Part shown: piece after piece, positions 27,675 to 36,923 of the stretch
Layout of the letters: every line of letters begins with the position of its first letter
Position numbering within the stretch: the stretch's first letter is position 1
Source of the DNA: Tepidicaulis sp002389665
GTDB lineage: Bacteria > Pseudomonadota > Alphaproteobacteria > Parvibaculales > Parvibaculaceae
Assembly (NCBI RefSeq): GCF_965222285.1
Contig: NZ_OZ244942.1
Span: 1,674,001 to 1,738,000, forward strand
Reading direction: 5' to 3'
DNA length: 64,000 nt
Made by a program: the position numbers and the translations under genes
Notes under the pieces: model-generated
What the model saw: the letters and a program-made list of their open reading frames with translations, nothing else
Told to the model about the DNA's origin: nothing
Database searches by the model: none

Positions 27675-28369
27675 GCCTGACACCTGCAGAACTCGAAGCG
27701 CTGCGCCTCTCGCTCCTTGTTGCTAGCGTGGGCACGGCCGCCTCGCTCCTTCCCGCGCTCGGTATTGCCTGGGCACTGGCGCGTTATCGGTTCCCCGGAA
27801 AAATTCTGCTCGACGGGCTCATTCATTTGCCGCTCGTCCTGCCGCCCGTCGTCATCGGCTATATCCTGCTGGTCGGGCTCGGGCGGCGCGGCATTATTGG
27901 CGCCTGGCTGTATGAAAGTTTCGGTATCACCTTCGCCTTTACCTGGAAGGGCGCTGCCATCGTCGCCGCCGTCATGGGCTTCCCGCTGCTGGTGCGAGCG
28001 CTGCGTCTTTCCATCGAAACGCTGGATGACGGGCTCATTGGCGCGGCCCGCACGCTGGGCGCAGGCCCCTTCCGCGCTTTCATGACCGTCACGTTACCGC
28101 TCATCACGCCCGGGCTTCTAACCGGCGCGATCCTCGCCTTTGCCCGCGCGCTGGGTGAATTCGGCGCGACCATCGCGTTCGTCGGCAATATCCCCGGTCA
28201 AACGCAAACCCTGCCGCTCGCGCTTTATTCGGCTCTGCAATTGCCGGGGGGCGAAGAAGCTGCCTGGCGCATTGTCCTTATCTCGACACTCTTTGCCGTG
28301 GCTCTGCTCGGGCTTTCCGAACTCAGTAACCGCTTCCTGACCCGCCGGCTCACGGGAACGCGGCCATGA
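27671..28369 (+). CDS. modB: molybdate ABC transporter, permease
   Basis: This 232-residue permease has five or six membrane segments and the coupling loop ETLDDGLIGAARTLGAGPFR, followed by RALGEFGATIAFVGNIPGQT, a signature of ModB. It forms the membrane channel as a homodimer. The start is GTG at 27671, overlapping the modA stop; a normal Shine-Dalgarno site is not obvious, in keeping with translational coupling. It overlaps modC by four bases. Confidence 0.92.
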   Translation: MSLTPAELEALRLSLLVASVGTAASLLPALGIAWALARYRFPGKILLDGLIHLPLVLPPVVIGYILLVGLGRRGIIGAWLYESFGITFAFTWKGAAIVAAVMGFPLLVRALRLSIETLDDGLIGAARTLGAGPFRAFMTVTLPLITPGLLTGAILAFARALGEFGATIAFVGNIPGQTQTLPLALYSALQLPGGEEAAWRIVLISTLFAVALLGLSELSNRFLTRRLTGTRP

Positions 28370-29487
28370 GCGTGAGACTTGCCGCCCATATCCGCCATCA
28401 GGCAGGCGATTTCAGTCTCGATGTAGCGCTTGAGGCGGCAGCCGGTATCACCGCGCTGCTCGGCCCTTCGGGTGCCGGCAAGACGATGCTGCTCAATGCT
28501 ATTGCCGGTCTTATCCGCCCCCGTGACGGCCATATCCATTTGAACGGGCGCCCGCTTTTCAGCACGGCGGAAAATATCTGTCAGCCGCCTGAGGCGCGGC
28601 AGATCGGTTACGTTTTTCAAGATGCCAAACTCTTCCCGCATCTCTCCGTACTGCAGAACCTTTCCTATGGCCGCGCGCGGGCGAGCGCCGTGCCTCATGC
28701 GCTCTCTTTCGATGAAGTGATCGATCTTCTCGCGCTCGGCGAGCTTCTGGAGCGCCGCCCGCATCACCTTTCCGGCGGCGAGAAACAGCGCGTCGGCATC
28801 GGCCGCGCCCTTCTTTCTGCACCGCATCTCCTGCTGATGGACGAACCGCTCGCAAGCCTCGACCCCAAACGGCGCGGTGAGATACTGCCCTTTCTCGATG
28901 CGCTTCACCACAAGCTCAAACTGCCCGTGCTCTATGTCACCCACAATGTGGATGAGAGTCTGCGTCTTGCCGACCGGCTTGTCGTCATGGATAAAGGGCG
29001 CGCCGTTGCGCAGGGCGGCATCGAAGAAGTGCTGAACGGGGAAAACGTGCAGGCGCTGCTCTTCGGGCAAGCCGGTGATGTGACCTCCGAGCCCGTCATG
29101 TTTCTGAGCGGGCGCTGCCTCAGCGCCGTTGAAGACGTCGCCGAAATCGAAACCGCCTGGGGTACGTTTCTCATTCCCGCGCGCCATATTGCCAAGGGCG
29201 ACATCCGCCATCTGCGCATTCAGGCACGCGAAGTGGCACTCACAACCCGCAAGCCGGAAGGCCTCAGCATTCAAAACGCGTTTAAGGCGCGCATCAAAAA
29301 GATCACCAGCATCGGCAGCGGGCTCTGCGACCTTTGCCTCGTCTGCGCGGCAGATGAAGACGCCCCGCTCCTGCGCGCCCGCATCACGCGGCGCGCGGTC
29401 TACACGCTCGGCCTCGAAGAAGGCGCAACGGTCTGGCCGCTCATCAAAACGGCGGTGCTTGCAAGGCCGGGCGTAATCACGCAATAA
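28366..29487 (+). CDS. modC: molybdate ABC transporter, ATP-binding protein with TOBE domain
   Basis: This 373-residue ATPase has Walker A LLGPSGAGKTMLL, signature LSGGEKQRVGIGRAL and Walker B LLMDEPLASLDPKR. The C-terminal region (IQNAFKARIKKITSIGSG onwards) is a TOBE/Mop-like molybdate-sensing domain. The Asp-Pro-Lys-Arg after Walker B is characteristic of ModC. It is the third gene of modABC. No ModE gene or clear ModE operator was found nearby. Confidence 0.92.
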   Translation: MSVRLAAHIRHQAGDFSLDVALEAAAGITALLGPSGAGKTMLLNAIAGLIRPRDGHIHLNGRPLFSTAENICQPPEARQIGYVFQDAKLFPHLSVLQNLSYGRARASAVPHALSFDEVIDLLALGELLERRPHHLSGGEKQRVGIGRALLSAPHLLLMDEPLASLDPKRRGEILPFLDALHHKLKLPVLYVTHNVDESLRLADRLVVMDKGRAVAQGGIEEVLNGENVQALLFGQAGDVTSEPVMFLSGRCLSAVEDVAEIETAWGTFLIPARHIAKGDIRHLRIQAREVALTTRKPEGLSIQNAFKARIKKITSIGSGLCDLCLVCAADEDAPLLRARITRRAVYTLGLEEGATVWPLIKTAVLARPGVITQ

Positions 29488-29513
29488 GAAAGAACGGATA
29501 GAAGGAGAGCGAC

Positions 29514-29738
29514 GTGGCGGATATCGAAGTCAGAAGCGAGATCACCGGCAAGGTTTGGAAGATCGAGGTCAACCCCGGTGAACGGGTCGAAGAAGACGAG
29601 CCGATCCTCATTCTGGAATCGATGAAGATGGAAATTCCCGTCGCCGCGCCAAAAAGCGGCAAACTCGTCAAGTTGCTGGTCGCCGAGGAAGACCCGGTCG
29701 AGGAAGATCAAGTCGTCGCCATTCTCGAAGAAGACTGA
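29514..29738 (+). CDS. free-standing biotinyl/lipoyl carrier protein
   Basis: This 74-residue protein is a single biotinyl domain with the biotin-acceptor Lys in LESMKMEIPV. It matches small free-standing carriers often annotated as acetyl-CoA carboxylase biotin carboxyl carrier subunits, not full-length AccB (about 150 residues with a Pro/Ala linker). It starts at GTG 29514 behind GAAGGAGAG. No carboxylase or ligase gene lies in the window, so its partner enzyme must be elsewhere. It follows modC by 26 bases and may be read through with it. Confidence 0.85.
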   Translation: MADIEVRSEITGKVWKIEVNPGERVEEDEPILILESMKMEIPVAAPKSGKLVKLLVAEEDPVEEDQVVAILEED

Positions 29739-31058
29739 TCACGCCGCGCCGAAGAGCGCTTTCATATAGGGCGTCAGAAACTTGCCCTTGGCGTCCATCT
29801 CACGGCGCAGTTTCGTAAATTCATTCCATTTGGGATAAAGCCCCGCAAGCTCACCGCCTTTCAGCCAGTGCAGCTTGCCCCAATGGGGCCGCCCGCCATA
29901 GCGGTGGAACACTTTTTCCACTTCCCGGAAAAGCCCTTCATAGGGTTGCTTGAAATATTGGTGGACGGAGATAGTTGCACTGTCCCGCCCGTAAAAAGGG
30001 CTCAGCCAAATGTCATCGCCCTTCACATAGCGGTATTCCAGCGGGAAAAGAAAATTATACCCCGCCTCGCGCATAGTGCGCCCGACTTCCCTGATGCAGT
30101 CCGGCCCGTTTTCTGCCGGGACCGCAAATTCCATTTCATTGAAGCGCACGGTCCGGTCGCTCGGAAACGCGTCATGAGACCAATAGACATGTCCTTTACG
30201 CGGTGCCGCCGGATCAAGCGGCTTGCCCGCCCCTGCCATGAGCGCCTGCAACCCGGCGCGCTTTGCCGGAAAATGGATCGCAAGCTCGCACGCCGCGCGG
30301 AAGAAATCATCCGACGGCGCGTTCTCACCTTCCGGCACGCGCCGTTTTTGTTCCGCCGGCGCCTCGCTCTCGTTCAGGAGCTTCACATAGGCTTCTTCGG
30401 CATAAGGGAACCAGAAAAACTCGAAATGCCGGTTCTCACGCGCAAGCGCATCTATCTGGGCGAAAAGCCGGTCGAGCGGCATACGCCCGCCGCTCTCTTC
30501 GAGCTTATATGCCGGACGGCAAGCCATCTCGATGGCGCTCATGACGCCAAACGCGCCGAGCGACACGCGGCCCGCTTCAAAAAGCACCGCGTTCTCATTT
30601 TCGCTGCAAGTCAGGACCTCGCCGCTCGCGGTTACAAGACGGAAGCCCGACACCGCTCCTGAAATGGAAGGCAGCTCCTTGCCTGTCCCATGCGTGCCCG
30701 TGCCGACAGCGCCTGAGAGGCTCTGCGCGTCAATATCGCCCTGATTGGCGAGCCCGAGCCCCTCAGCCTGCAAAAGCGGGCCGAGCGCGCGCAGTTTGGT
30801 ACCCGCCTTGATCCAGGCGCGGCCCGTCTGAAGATCGGCGCTTTCCACCCCGGAAAGGAGGCTTAGATCGGCAAGCGTGCCATCGGTAGCGGCGATGGGC
30901 GTGAAGGAGTGCCCGGCCCCGAAAGCGCGCAGCGGCCCCTCAGCCTTCTTCACGCCTTCGGCAAGCGCAGCCTCGCTCTTAGGCTTAAGCCGCGCGCGGG
31001 GCGCCGCGTTTACCCAGCCCGACCAGTTTTGCCATGCCTCACGCTCTGCTTTTGCCAT
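29739..31058 (-). CDS. FAD-dependent sugar-1,4-lactone oxidase (arabinono/gulonolactone oxidase-like)
   Basis: This 439-residue protein has a FAD_binding_4 domain with FGAGHSFTPIAATDGTLADL and SGAVGTGTHGTGKEL, and a C-terminal ALO domain with GGRPHWGKLHWLKG. The last matches the HWxK motif of L-gulono- and D-arabinono-lactone oxidases. The family oxidises aldono-1,4-lactones to ascorbate-like products with O2 or another acceptor. The His of the canonical covalent-FAD site sits within the THGTG region, but whether FAD is covalently bound is not clear. It is convergent with the biotinyl carrier gene. Confidence 0.85.
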   Translation of the reverse strand: MAKAEREAWQNWSGWVNAAPRARLKPKSEAALAEGVKKAEGPLRAFGAGHSFTPIAATDGTLADLSLLSGVESADLQTGRAWIKAGTKLRALGPLLQAEGLGLANQGDIDAQSLSGAVGTGTHGTGKELPSISGAVSGFRLVTASGEVLTCSENENAVLFEAGRVSLGAFGVMSAIEMACRPAYKLEESGGRMPLDRLFAQIDALARENRHFEFFWFPYAEEAYVKLLNESEAPAEQKRRVPEGENAPSDDFFRAACELAIHFPAKRAGLQALMAGAGKPLDPAAPRKGHVYWSHDAFPSDRTVRFNEMEFAVPAENGPDCIREVGRTMREAGYNFLFPLEYRYVKGDDIWLSPFYGRDSATISVHQYFKQPYEGLFREVEKVFHRYGGRPHWGKLHWLKGGELAGLYPKWNEFTKLRREMDAKGKFLTPYMKALFGAA

Positions 31059-31084
31059 ATCCCGCTCCCTTTGGCTCCAGCATA

Positions 31085-31120
31085 CAAAAAACCCGGCAGC
31101 TGGGAAGCTGCCGGGTTCAA
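31085..31120 (-). terminator. rho-independent terminator of the DUF1329 gene
   Basis: A perfect 12-base stem (AACCCGGCAGCT with AGCTGCCGGGTT) with a 4-base loop is followed on the minus strand by TTTTT. It lies 26 bases after the stop of the DUF1329 gene and before the lactone oxidase start. Confidence 0.93.
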
Positions 31121-31145
31121 GGAGTAACGCGTTAAACGCTGGGGC

Positions 31146-32525
31146 TTAGCGCGTGGCCAAACGGCGGATCGCCGCCGGCGTGAACATGTCCTCGGTGATC
31201 TCGTCCGCATTGAAGTTGATCATCGGTTCGTTGTTCTTCAGACCCTGAATGACGTAACGGCCAGCCGTGATGTCATAGGTCACATCAGATGCGTTCCAGC
31301 AGGACGGCACATCGTAATACTGGATCATGTGACCTTCCTGGATACGCCACAGTTCACCGCGAGCGTCGTAAAGCTCACCCGCAGCCATGGTCCAGCTGTC
31401 TTCGTCGAAATACTTCACGCGGCGCGTATAGACGTGGCGGTGACCTTCACGAAGGTTGCCTTCCACTTCCCACACACGGTGAAGCTCATAACGCACGAGG
31501 TCCTGATTGATGTGCTTGGGCTGGGCGATATCGGCATAAGGAATGCCCTTCGCGCTCAGCTTGTAGCTGTTATAGGCAATGTATTTTTCTTTCTTGCCTT
31601 TCAGGTCCCATTTGTAGCGGTCCGGCGACCCGTTATAGAGGTCGAAATTGTCTGCGGTCTGCAGACCTTCCGAATAGCTCTGCGGGTTGTCATACGCGAT
31701 CGTGGGCGCGCGGCGCACACGGCGCTGACCGGGGTTGTAAGACCATGCCTTACGCGGGCCCTGCACCTGGTTGATCGTGTCGTGCACGAGGATGATTTCC
31801 CCGGCGCGGCGGGCAGGCTCGATCACGCTCTGCATATACATCAGCGAGATGTTGTCGAGTTCCTGGATCTTTTCCTTGGTCGGGTCCGTGTAAGTGAAGA
31901 TCACCTGGTCCTGCACCACGATCGGCGTGAACTGAGCCGAGGTGGTCGGTGCCAGCGCGGCGAACTGACGGGTCAGTTTGAAGCCGCGGTAACGCAGGTT
32001 GTGGTTCCAGATAACTTCCACGCCTTCCTGCGGGATCGGGAACGGGAAGCCCAGCAGCGCGCCATCGACGCCGTTGCCATCGGCAACCAGCTTGCCGCTC
32101 ACGGCATTGCGTTTCGTCGCTTCATAAACATTTTCCGGGAACGCACAGGAACGGCGCGTCGGATAGACGTTCATCTTGTACGTGTCGTAAATCTTGAGAA
32201 GCTTGAGCTGACCCGGGGTCAATTTATCCGCATGCTGATCCGCATTGGCGCCGGTGATGGTCATTTTGATCGCATCGTCGGCATAAGGATCGGGGTGATG
32301 GTCACCCGGCGAATAGGAAACGTTGGAGGGGGGCTTGGAAAGGCCGCCGGTCCATTCCGGGATCGTGCCGTCGGCATTCCCGGCTTTCTCGGCACCGATG
32401 GGGGTCAAGTCTTTGCCGAGGCGTGCGGCTTCCTGTTCGGAAACACCGGCCTGGGCGGAAAGGCTGAGAGCAAATACAGCCAGAATATTAGCAGCCGCAA
32501 TGGCTGCGGATTTACAGAGCGACAT
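31146..32525 (-). CDS. DUF1329 exported protein
   Basis: This 459-residue protein has a signal peptide ending in SLSAQA and the DUF1329 layout: ARLGKDLTPIGAEKAGNADG, the GTIPEWTGG segment, TAPTTSAQFTPIVVQDQVIF-like middle blocks and RRVRRAPTIAYDNP. DUF1329 proteins are thought to lie in the periplasm or outer membrane and are often found with DUF1302 proteins and lipid-related genes; none is present here. I chose the ATG at 32525 (AGGGAG upstream) over the one at 32552, because the signal peptide then begins normally. A strong terminator follows, so it is a one-gene unit. Confidence 0.88.
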   Translation of the reverse strand: MSLCKSAAIAAANILAVFALSLSAQAGVSEQEAARLGKDLTPIGAEKAGNADGTIPEWTGGLSKPPSNVSYSPGDHHPDPYADDAIKMTITGANADQHADKLTPGQLKLLKIYDTYKMNVYPTRRSCAFPENVYEATKRNAVSGKLVADGNGVDGALLGFPFPIPQEGVEVIWNHNLRYRGFKLTRQFAALAPTTSAQFTPIVVQDQVIFTYTDPTKEKIQELDNISLMYMQSVIEPARRAGEIILVHDTINQVQGPRKAWSYNPGQRRVRRAPTIAYDNPQSYSEGLQTADNFDLYNGSPDRYKWDLKGKKEKYIAYNSYKLSAKGIPYADIAQPKHINQDLVRYELHRVWEVEGNLREGHRHVYTRRVKYFDEDSWTMAAGELYDARGELWRIQEGHMIQYYDVPSCWNASDVTYDITAGRYVIQGLKNNEPMINFNADEITEDMFTPAAIRRLATR

Positions 32526-32704
32526 CTGTAACTCCCTGATCATGGGTTTCATATGTCGCGCGCTTGTTTTTTATTGGGAGGAGTTGGCGCGCAGTATTGT
32601 CCTGCCTACTCAACGAGCAGACGAAGCCAATGTGTCTAGCAAAGTGTAACTTTTTTGCAAATACAGACTTGATTGGCTCAGCTCAAAGCTGATTCAAGGC
32701 CGAT

Positions 32705-33508
32705 TCAACCGTCCTTAGCCTGAATTTCTTCCCAGTTTTTGATCTGGAAAGCCCGGGCCATGCCCGTCGCCTCCTTGATCTGGGTGGGCGACATCATGCG
32801 CGAGACATTTTCCAGCGCGGTCGTCGCAAATTGGGCAAATCCGCCTTCCACAGCAAGGAGATAGTACATATAGGCCCGCTCCAGATCGAGCTCCAGCCCA
32901 TCGCCTTTTTCGTAGAGTGTCGCGACGTTATATTGCGCTTCCACCATGCCTTGCTGAGCAGCTGCGAGGTACCATTTGGCCGCTTCCGCGATGTCCCGCT
33001 CGACGCCCCAGCCATTATCGTAAAGCGTACCGAGGTCCATCTGGGCGCGCGGATCCCCGCCATTTGCGCCGATCTTGTAGTATTTCAGCGCCTTTTCGAT
33101 GTCGCGTTTGACGACTTTCGCATCGAAATATTCCTCGCCGAGGCGATATGCCGCACCGACATCGCCGCTTTCAACGGCCTTGCTCCATTCCTTGAAGGCT
33201 TCCTTGTAAAGCCCGCGCCGGTAAAGCCGGAATCCGGTCTCTTCGGTCGGTACGGCGCTGTCGGCTTCCTCGCGCACTTCCTCGATCACGTCGTCGACCG
33301 GCATATCGAGCGGCGCCATATCGACGGTGATTTCAGGCGCCTCATCGGCTTTTTGCGCGAGCGCCCGCCCGCCGATCAGCAGCGCGAGAGCCAGCGTCAG
33401 CGCGCTGCCAAATACCCAGAGAAGCCTGACACCCCGCTCCCGCCGTTCCCGGTTAAGCGCTACAGCTTTGACTTCAGTTCTGCGTATCATTCCCGATCCC
33501 GTTTCCAT
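32705..33508 (-). CDS. Sel1/TPR repeat protein with one membrane anchor
   Basis: This 267-residue protein has a basic N-terminus, one membrane segment near residues 28-48 (LLWVFGSALTLALALLIGG), an acidic linker and four Sel1-type repeats. The repeats include AAYRLGEEYFDAKVVKRDIE, AQMDLGTLYDNGWGVERDI and AQYNVATLYEKGDGLELDLE. Such repeat domains bind other proteins; the partner is unknown. An ATG at 33490 (MIRRTEV) is an equally possible start. It stands alone on the minus strand. Confidence 0.8.
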   Translation of the reverse strand: METGSGMIRRTEVKAVALNRERRERGVRLLWVFGSALTLALALLIGGRALAQKADEAPEITVDMAPLDMPVDDVIEEVREEADSAVPTEETGFRLYRRGLYKEAFKEWSKAVESGDVGAAYRLGEEYFDAKVVKRDIEKALKYYKIGANGGDPRAQMDLGTLYDNGWGVERDIAEAAKWYLAAAQQGMVEAQYNVATLYEKGDGLELDLERAYMYYLLAVEGGFAQFATTALENVSRMMSPTQIKEATGMARAFQIKNWEEIQAKDG

Positions 33509-33783
33509 CCCCAGAATTCACGGCCTGCTCCGGTTTCCCGGAAGCCCAGCCAAGATACGCCGCTCGCAGTGTTGATTAGGCGGCATCGGCTTCAACATGG
33601 TTAGCATACCGCCCGCAAACGGCAGGCAAACTCCAGATGCAGGGCACCTATTGTTTTTATTCTTCAGTACCTTGCCTTTATGATCGGCCCCTGGGGAACC
33701 TCCCAGCAAGTTAATAATTCGTCACAAAGTTGTGTGTCCGGAGATAATGTGGACAGGATACGGGCACGGTCAAGGCGGCAGGA

Positions 33784-34371
33784 ATGAGCGCTGATTTACT
33801 TTTCGGACTGGCCCTTTATCTGGGCGCGCTCGCCGTCTGTGTCGGCGGCGTTGCCTATCTGGCCCATGAAGTGAAGGGCCGCAGCGCGCTTGGCTGGGGC
33901 ATCTTCGCGCTTTGCCTGCAAATTCTGGCGCTGGCGCTGCCGGTTGCCACAGGCGCGCTGCTCGGCCTGTTCGACCCGCGGCTCTGGCTGAGCGAAGGTC
34001 TTGGCGCGGTGCCGCCCGATATTCTCTCCCTGTCAGGCGAGCTTGCCATGATCGCCGGCGGCGCAGCGCTCGCCGTCCTGGCCTTCCAGTCCCAAATGCG
34101 CTGGAAAGCCTGCCCGGCCTGCCGCAGCCGCATCGGCTGGTCGAACACCGTTTGCCCCGAATGCCTGACCCCGCAGCCCGCCTCCCCCGCAAAGGGAGAA
34201 AGGCCGGAAAGGCTGACCGAGTTCCGGGTGTTTTTGCCGGTCTCCCTTGCCGAGCGCCTTCGCCAATATGCCCGCGAAAGCGAAGCCTCCGGCAAAAAGC
34301 AGAAACTCGGCGAAGACGCGCTTGTCGGCCGCGTCATCCGCGAATGGGTCAGCCAAAAGCTCGACGGCTAA
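33784..34371 (+). CDS. unrecognised membrane protein with zinc ribbon
   Basis: I do not recognise this 195-residue protein. It has three membrane segments in residues 1-105, then a cytoplasmic zinc-ribbon-like motif C-x2-C-x10-C-x2-C (CPACRSRIGWSNTVCPEC), a short Pro-rich linker and a C-terminal helix-rich part. The C-terminus contains LTEFRVFLPVSLAERLRQYA and VGRVIREWVSQKL, which resembles a ribbon-helix-helix strand plus two helices. A membrane-tethered DNA- or protein-binding role is possible but is only inference. GGCAGGA precedes the ATG. The 275 bases upstream hold no gene I can support. Confidence 0.7.
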   Translation: MSADLLFGLALYLGALAVCVGGVAYLAHEVKGRSALGWGIFALCLQILALALPVATGALLGLFDPRLWLSEGLGAVPPDILSLSGELAMIAGGAALAVLAFQSQMRWKACPACRSRIGWSNTVCPECLTPQPASPAKGERPERLTEFRVFLPVSLAERLRQYARESEASGKKQKLGEDALVGRVIREWVSQKLDG

Positions 34372-34494
34372 ATCCGCAAAATAACTAGGGCTATCTTGAC
34401 AAAGCTTCCCCTGAAGGAGGAAGTATCTATCCAGCCTGCCGCAACGTCCTCCGGCCCACTGCACCTGTTCCAGTACGCTTCAGGAGCGATCCAG

Positions 34495-36192
34495 ATGCCA
34501 TCATCCGCCGATCCCTCGGGCACACCCGGCTTTGCCGAGCTTTTCACGCCGAAGCTCGTGACCGTGCTGAAGGAAGGGTATGGGCTCAACGAACTCAGAG
34601 CCGATATTCTGGCCGGGCTCACCGTCGCCATCGTCGCCTTGCCGCTCTCCATGGCCATCGCCATCGCTTCCGGCACCTCACCCGACAGAGGGCTCTATAC
34701 CGCCATCATCGGGGGCTTCCTCGTTTCGCTGCTGGGCGGCAGCCGCTTCCAGATTGGCGGGCCCGCAGGCGCCTTCATCGTGCTCGTCGCCGCCACCGTG
34801 GCGCAGCACGGGATCGACGGGCTCATCCTAGCCACCTTCCTCTCCGGCCTGATGCTCGCCGCCGCGGGCTTTCTGAGGTTCGGTACCTATATCAAGTTTA
34901 TTCCCTATCCCGTCACGGTCGGCTTCACCGCCGGGATCGCCGTCATCATCTTCGCCAGCCAGATCAAGGATCTGCTCGGCCTGCCCGCCGGTGAAAGCGA
35001 TACCGGCTCCTTCATCGAAAAACTCTCCGCCGCCGCTTCCGCGCTGCCGGAGGTAAGCCCGGCTGCCGTTTTCATCGCTGCGCTCACCATTGCGCTTATT
35101 CTTGCCTTCAAGGCGTTCCGCCCCGGTTGGCCGGGCATGCTCATCGCCATTGCCGCTGCCTCTCTACTGGCCTTTTTTACCGGGCTGCCGGTGGAAACGA
35201 TCGGCACGAAATTCGGCGGCATTGCCCGCACCTTGCCGCTCCCCGCTTTGCCGGAGCTTTCCGCATCGCTTTTCTGGGCCGTTCTGCCCAACGCCTTCGC
35301 CTTCACACTTTTGGGCGCGATTGAATCACTGCTTTCCGCCGTGGTGGCGGACGGCATGACGGGGCGGCGGCATCGTTCGAACTGCGAGCTTGTGGCGCAA
35401 GGCGCCGCCAATGTGGGCTCCGCGCTCTTTGGCGGCATCTGCGTGACGGGCACCATCGCCCGCACCGCAACCAATGTCCGCGCCGGCGCGCGCGGCCCCG
35501 TCGCGGGCATGTGTCATGCGCTTTTTCTGCTCGCCTTCATGCTGATCGCCGCGCCGCTTGCCAGCTATATTCCACTTGCCGCTTTGGCCGGTGTTCTGGT
35601 GCTCGTTGCCTGGAACATGATTGAAAAACACGCCATTGCGGTTCTGGTGCGCACCTCGCCCGGCGATACGCTCGTGCTCAGCGCCACGTTTCTTTTCACC
35701 ATCTTCCGGGATTTGACGGAAGGGATCATCGTCGGCTTTTCCCTCGGCACACTGATCTTTATGAACCGCATGGCAAAATCGATCCGCATCGAGCATCACA
35801 TCCCCTTCGTCCCCGAAGACCAGGCCGATTGGGAAAACGGCGCCCGCGCGCCCTATGACCCGGACCTTGCCTCCGATCCCGGGCTCGTCATCTACCGCAT
35901 TTCAGGGGCATTCTTTTTCGGCTCCGCGGCAACGGTCGCCGCCGTGCTCGACCGGATCGCCGAGCGCCCGCAAACACTGATCCTTGATTTCTCCGACGTG
36001 CCGTTTCTCGATTCCACGGCGGCCAACACCGTAGAAGGCGCGCTGCGCAAAGCCCGCGCCAGCAAAACGAAGATCATCCTTACAGGAACCTCGGAGGCGA
36101 TCCGCAAGGTGCTCGCCGCTCACGGCATCCTAGAACCGGAGATTTCCTTCGCCCCGACCATCGAAGAGGCGAAGGCGGGCATAAGCGGCTAA
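34495..36192 (+). CDS. SulP-family anion transporter with STAS domain
   Basis: This 565-residue protein has 11-14 membrane segments and the SulP hallmark near the N-terminus (DILAGLTVAIVALPLSMAIA). Internal segments such as QIGGPAGAFIVLVAATVAQH are also typical, and a C-terminal STAS domain carries LDFSDVPFLDSTAANTV. SulP proteins carry sulfate, bicarbonate or other anions; here substrate specificity is open. I chose the ATG at 34495 with CAGGAGCG upstream; a TTG at 34396 would add a non-conserved leader. Sulfate would suit the nearby cysteine genes, but bicarbonate cannot be excluded. Confidence 0.9.
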   Translation: MPSSADPSGTPGFAELFTPKLVTVLKEGYGLNELRADILAGLTVAIVALPLSMAIAIASGTSPDRGLYTAIIGGFLVSLLGGSRFQIGGPAGAFIVLVAATVAQHGIDGLILATFLSGLMLAAAGFLRFGTYIKFIPYPVTVGFTAGIAVIIFASQIKDLLGLPAGESDTGSFIEKLSAAASALPEVSPAAVFIAALTIALILAFKAFRPGWPGMLIAIAAASLLAFFTGLPVETIGTKFGGIARTLPLPALPELSASLFWAVLPNAFAFTLLGAIESLLSAVVADGMTGRRHRSNCELVAQGAANVGSALFGGICVTGTIARTATNVRAGARGPVAGMCHALFLLAFMLIAAPLASYIPLAALAGVLVLVAWNMIEKHAIAVLVRTSPGDTLVLSATFLFTIFRDLTEGIIVGFSLGTLIFMNRMAKSIRIEHHIPFVPEDQADWENGARAPYDPDLASDPGLVIYRISGAFFFGSAATVAAVLDRIAERPQTLILDFSDVPFLDSTAANTVEGALRKARASKTKIILTGTSEAIRKVLAAHGILEPEISFAPTIEEAKAGISG

Positions 36193-36201
36193 AAACGGAA
36201 A

Positions 36202-36278
36202 TGGCGATCCCGGCAGGACTCGAACCTGCAACCTGCTGATTAGAAGTCAGCTGCTCTATCCAGTTGAGCTACGGGACC
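36202..36278 (-). tRNA. tRNA-Arg(TCT)
   Basis: On the minus strand the acceptor GGTCCCG pairs with CGGGATC, the anticodon arm CTGACTTCTAATCAG carries TCT, and the T-arm is GCAGGTTCGAGTCCTGC. CCA is encoded at 36204-36202. Confidence 0.95.
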
Positions 36279-36306
36279 TTTAACGCCTCAGGTACAGGCA
36301 TGAAGA

Positions 36307-36331
36307 GCGCCGGAAAGCGGCCCTCCGGCGC
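36307..36331 (-). terminator. hairpin after complex I subunit gene, possible terminator
   Basis: An 8-base perfect stem (GCGCCGGA with TCCGGCGC) lies ten bases after the stop of the NDUFS4-like gene and is followed on that strand by TCTTC. The short T-tract makes termination uncertain. Confidence 0.4.
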
Positions 36332-36340
36332 CGGGCCGCG

Positions 36341-36646
36341 TTAGTGGGTCCACTGGCCCATGCGGCCGAACTTGAAGTTGTCGGCATAGGCTTTGAGCTT
36401 CGGGCGGCGGGGCTTCGGCGCATAAATATCGTAAGGGATATTGTGCTTTTCCGCGTAAGCCACAGCCTCTTCCCGGCTATCGAAGGAAAGCCGGACCTGG
36501 GAGCGCATATCGCCGGAACTCGTATAGCCCATCAGCGGATCGATCGATCTGGCCTCTTCGGGCTCATAATCGAGCACCCATTTGCGGGTTTTGGCCATGC
36601 CGGACTGCATGGCGGTTTTTGCAGGTCGATAAATTCGCGCGCGCAT
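36341..36646 (-). CDS. NDUFS4-like accessory subunit of respiratory complex I
   Basis: This 101-residue protein matches the ETC_C1_NDUFS4 family: MRARIYRPAKTAMQSG at the start, then KTRKWVLDYEPEE, DPLMGYTSSGDMRSQVRLSF and YAEKHNIPYDIYAPK. It is an accessory subunit of NADH:ubiquinone oxidoreductase known from mitochondria and alphaproteobacteria. It normally lies apart from the nuo operon, as here, next to a tRNA gene. AAGGGATG precedes the ATG. The 277 bases upstream to 36923 hold nothing I can assign. Confidence 0.92.
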   Translation of the reverse strand: MRARIYRPAKTAMQSGMAKTRKWVLDYEPEEARSIDPLMGYTSSGDMRSQVRLSFDSREEAVAYAEKHNIPYDIYAPKPRRPKLKAYADNFKFGRMGQWTH

Positions 36647-36923
36647 TCGAACATCCCTTTCAGCCGTTAAATCCAGTCCCAGATCGCATATCGGATGACG
36701 CCCTGGGACCGGCTCGGTCAGCCTTGGCCTGTATCGCCCGTCCGGTCCGTTTTGGCAAGTATTTCAGCACTCTTTCAGGGCCATGAAAGCGCCCCGATAG
36801 GTTCGCGAGAAGATTGCGTCACTGTCACATCACCGACAAACGAGGCGCCTATTTCTGCCCTCGTAGCGGCACCGGTTCGCCGCTTCAACCGTCTCCAGAA
36901 GTCTTTCGAGTCGAGGATAGACC

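Noticed and set aside
31329..32531. 400-residue plus-strand open frame
   Set aside because: Antisense of the DUF1329 gene, which has a signal peptide, a Shine-Dalgarno site and a terminator on the other strand.
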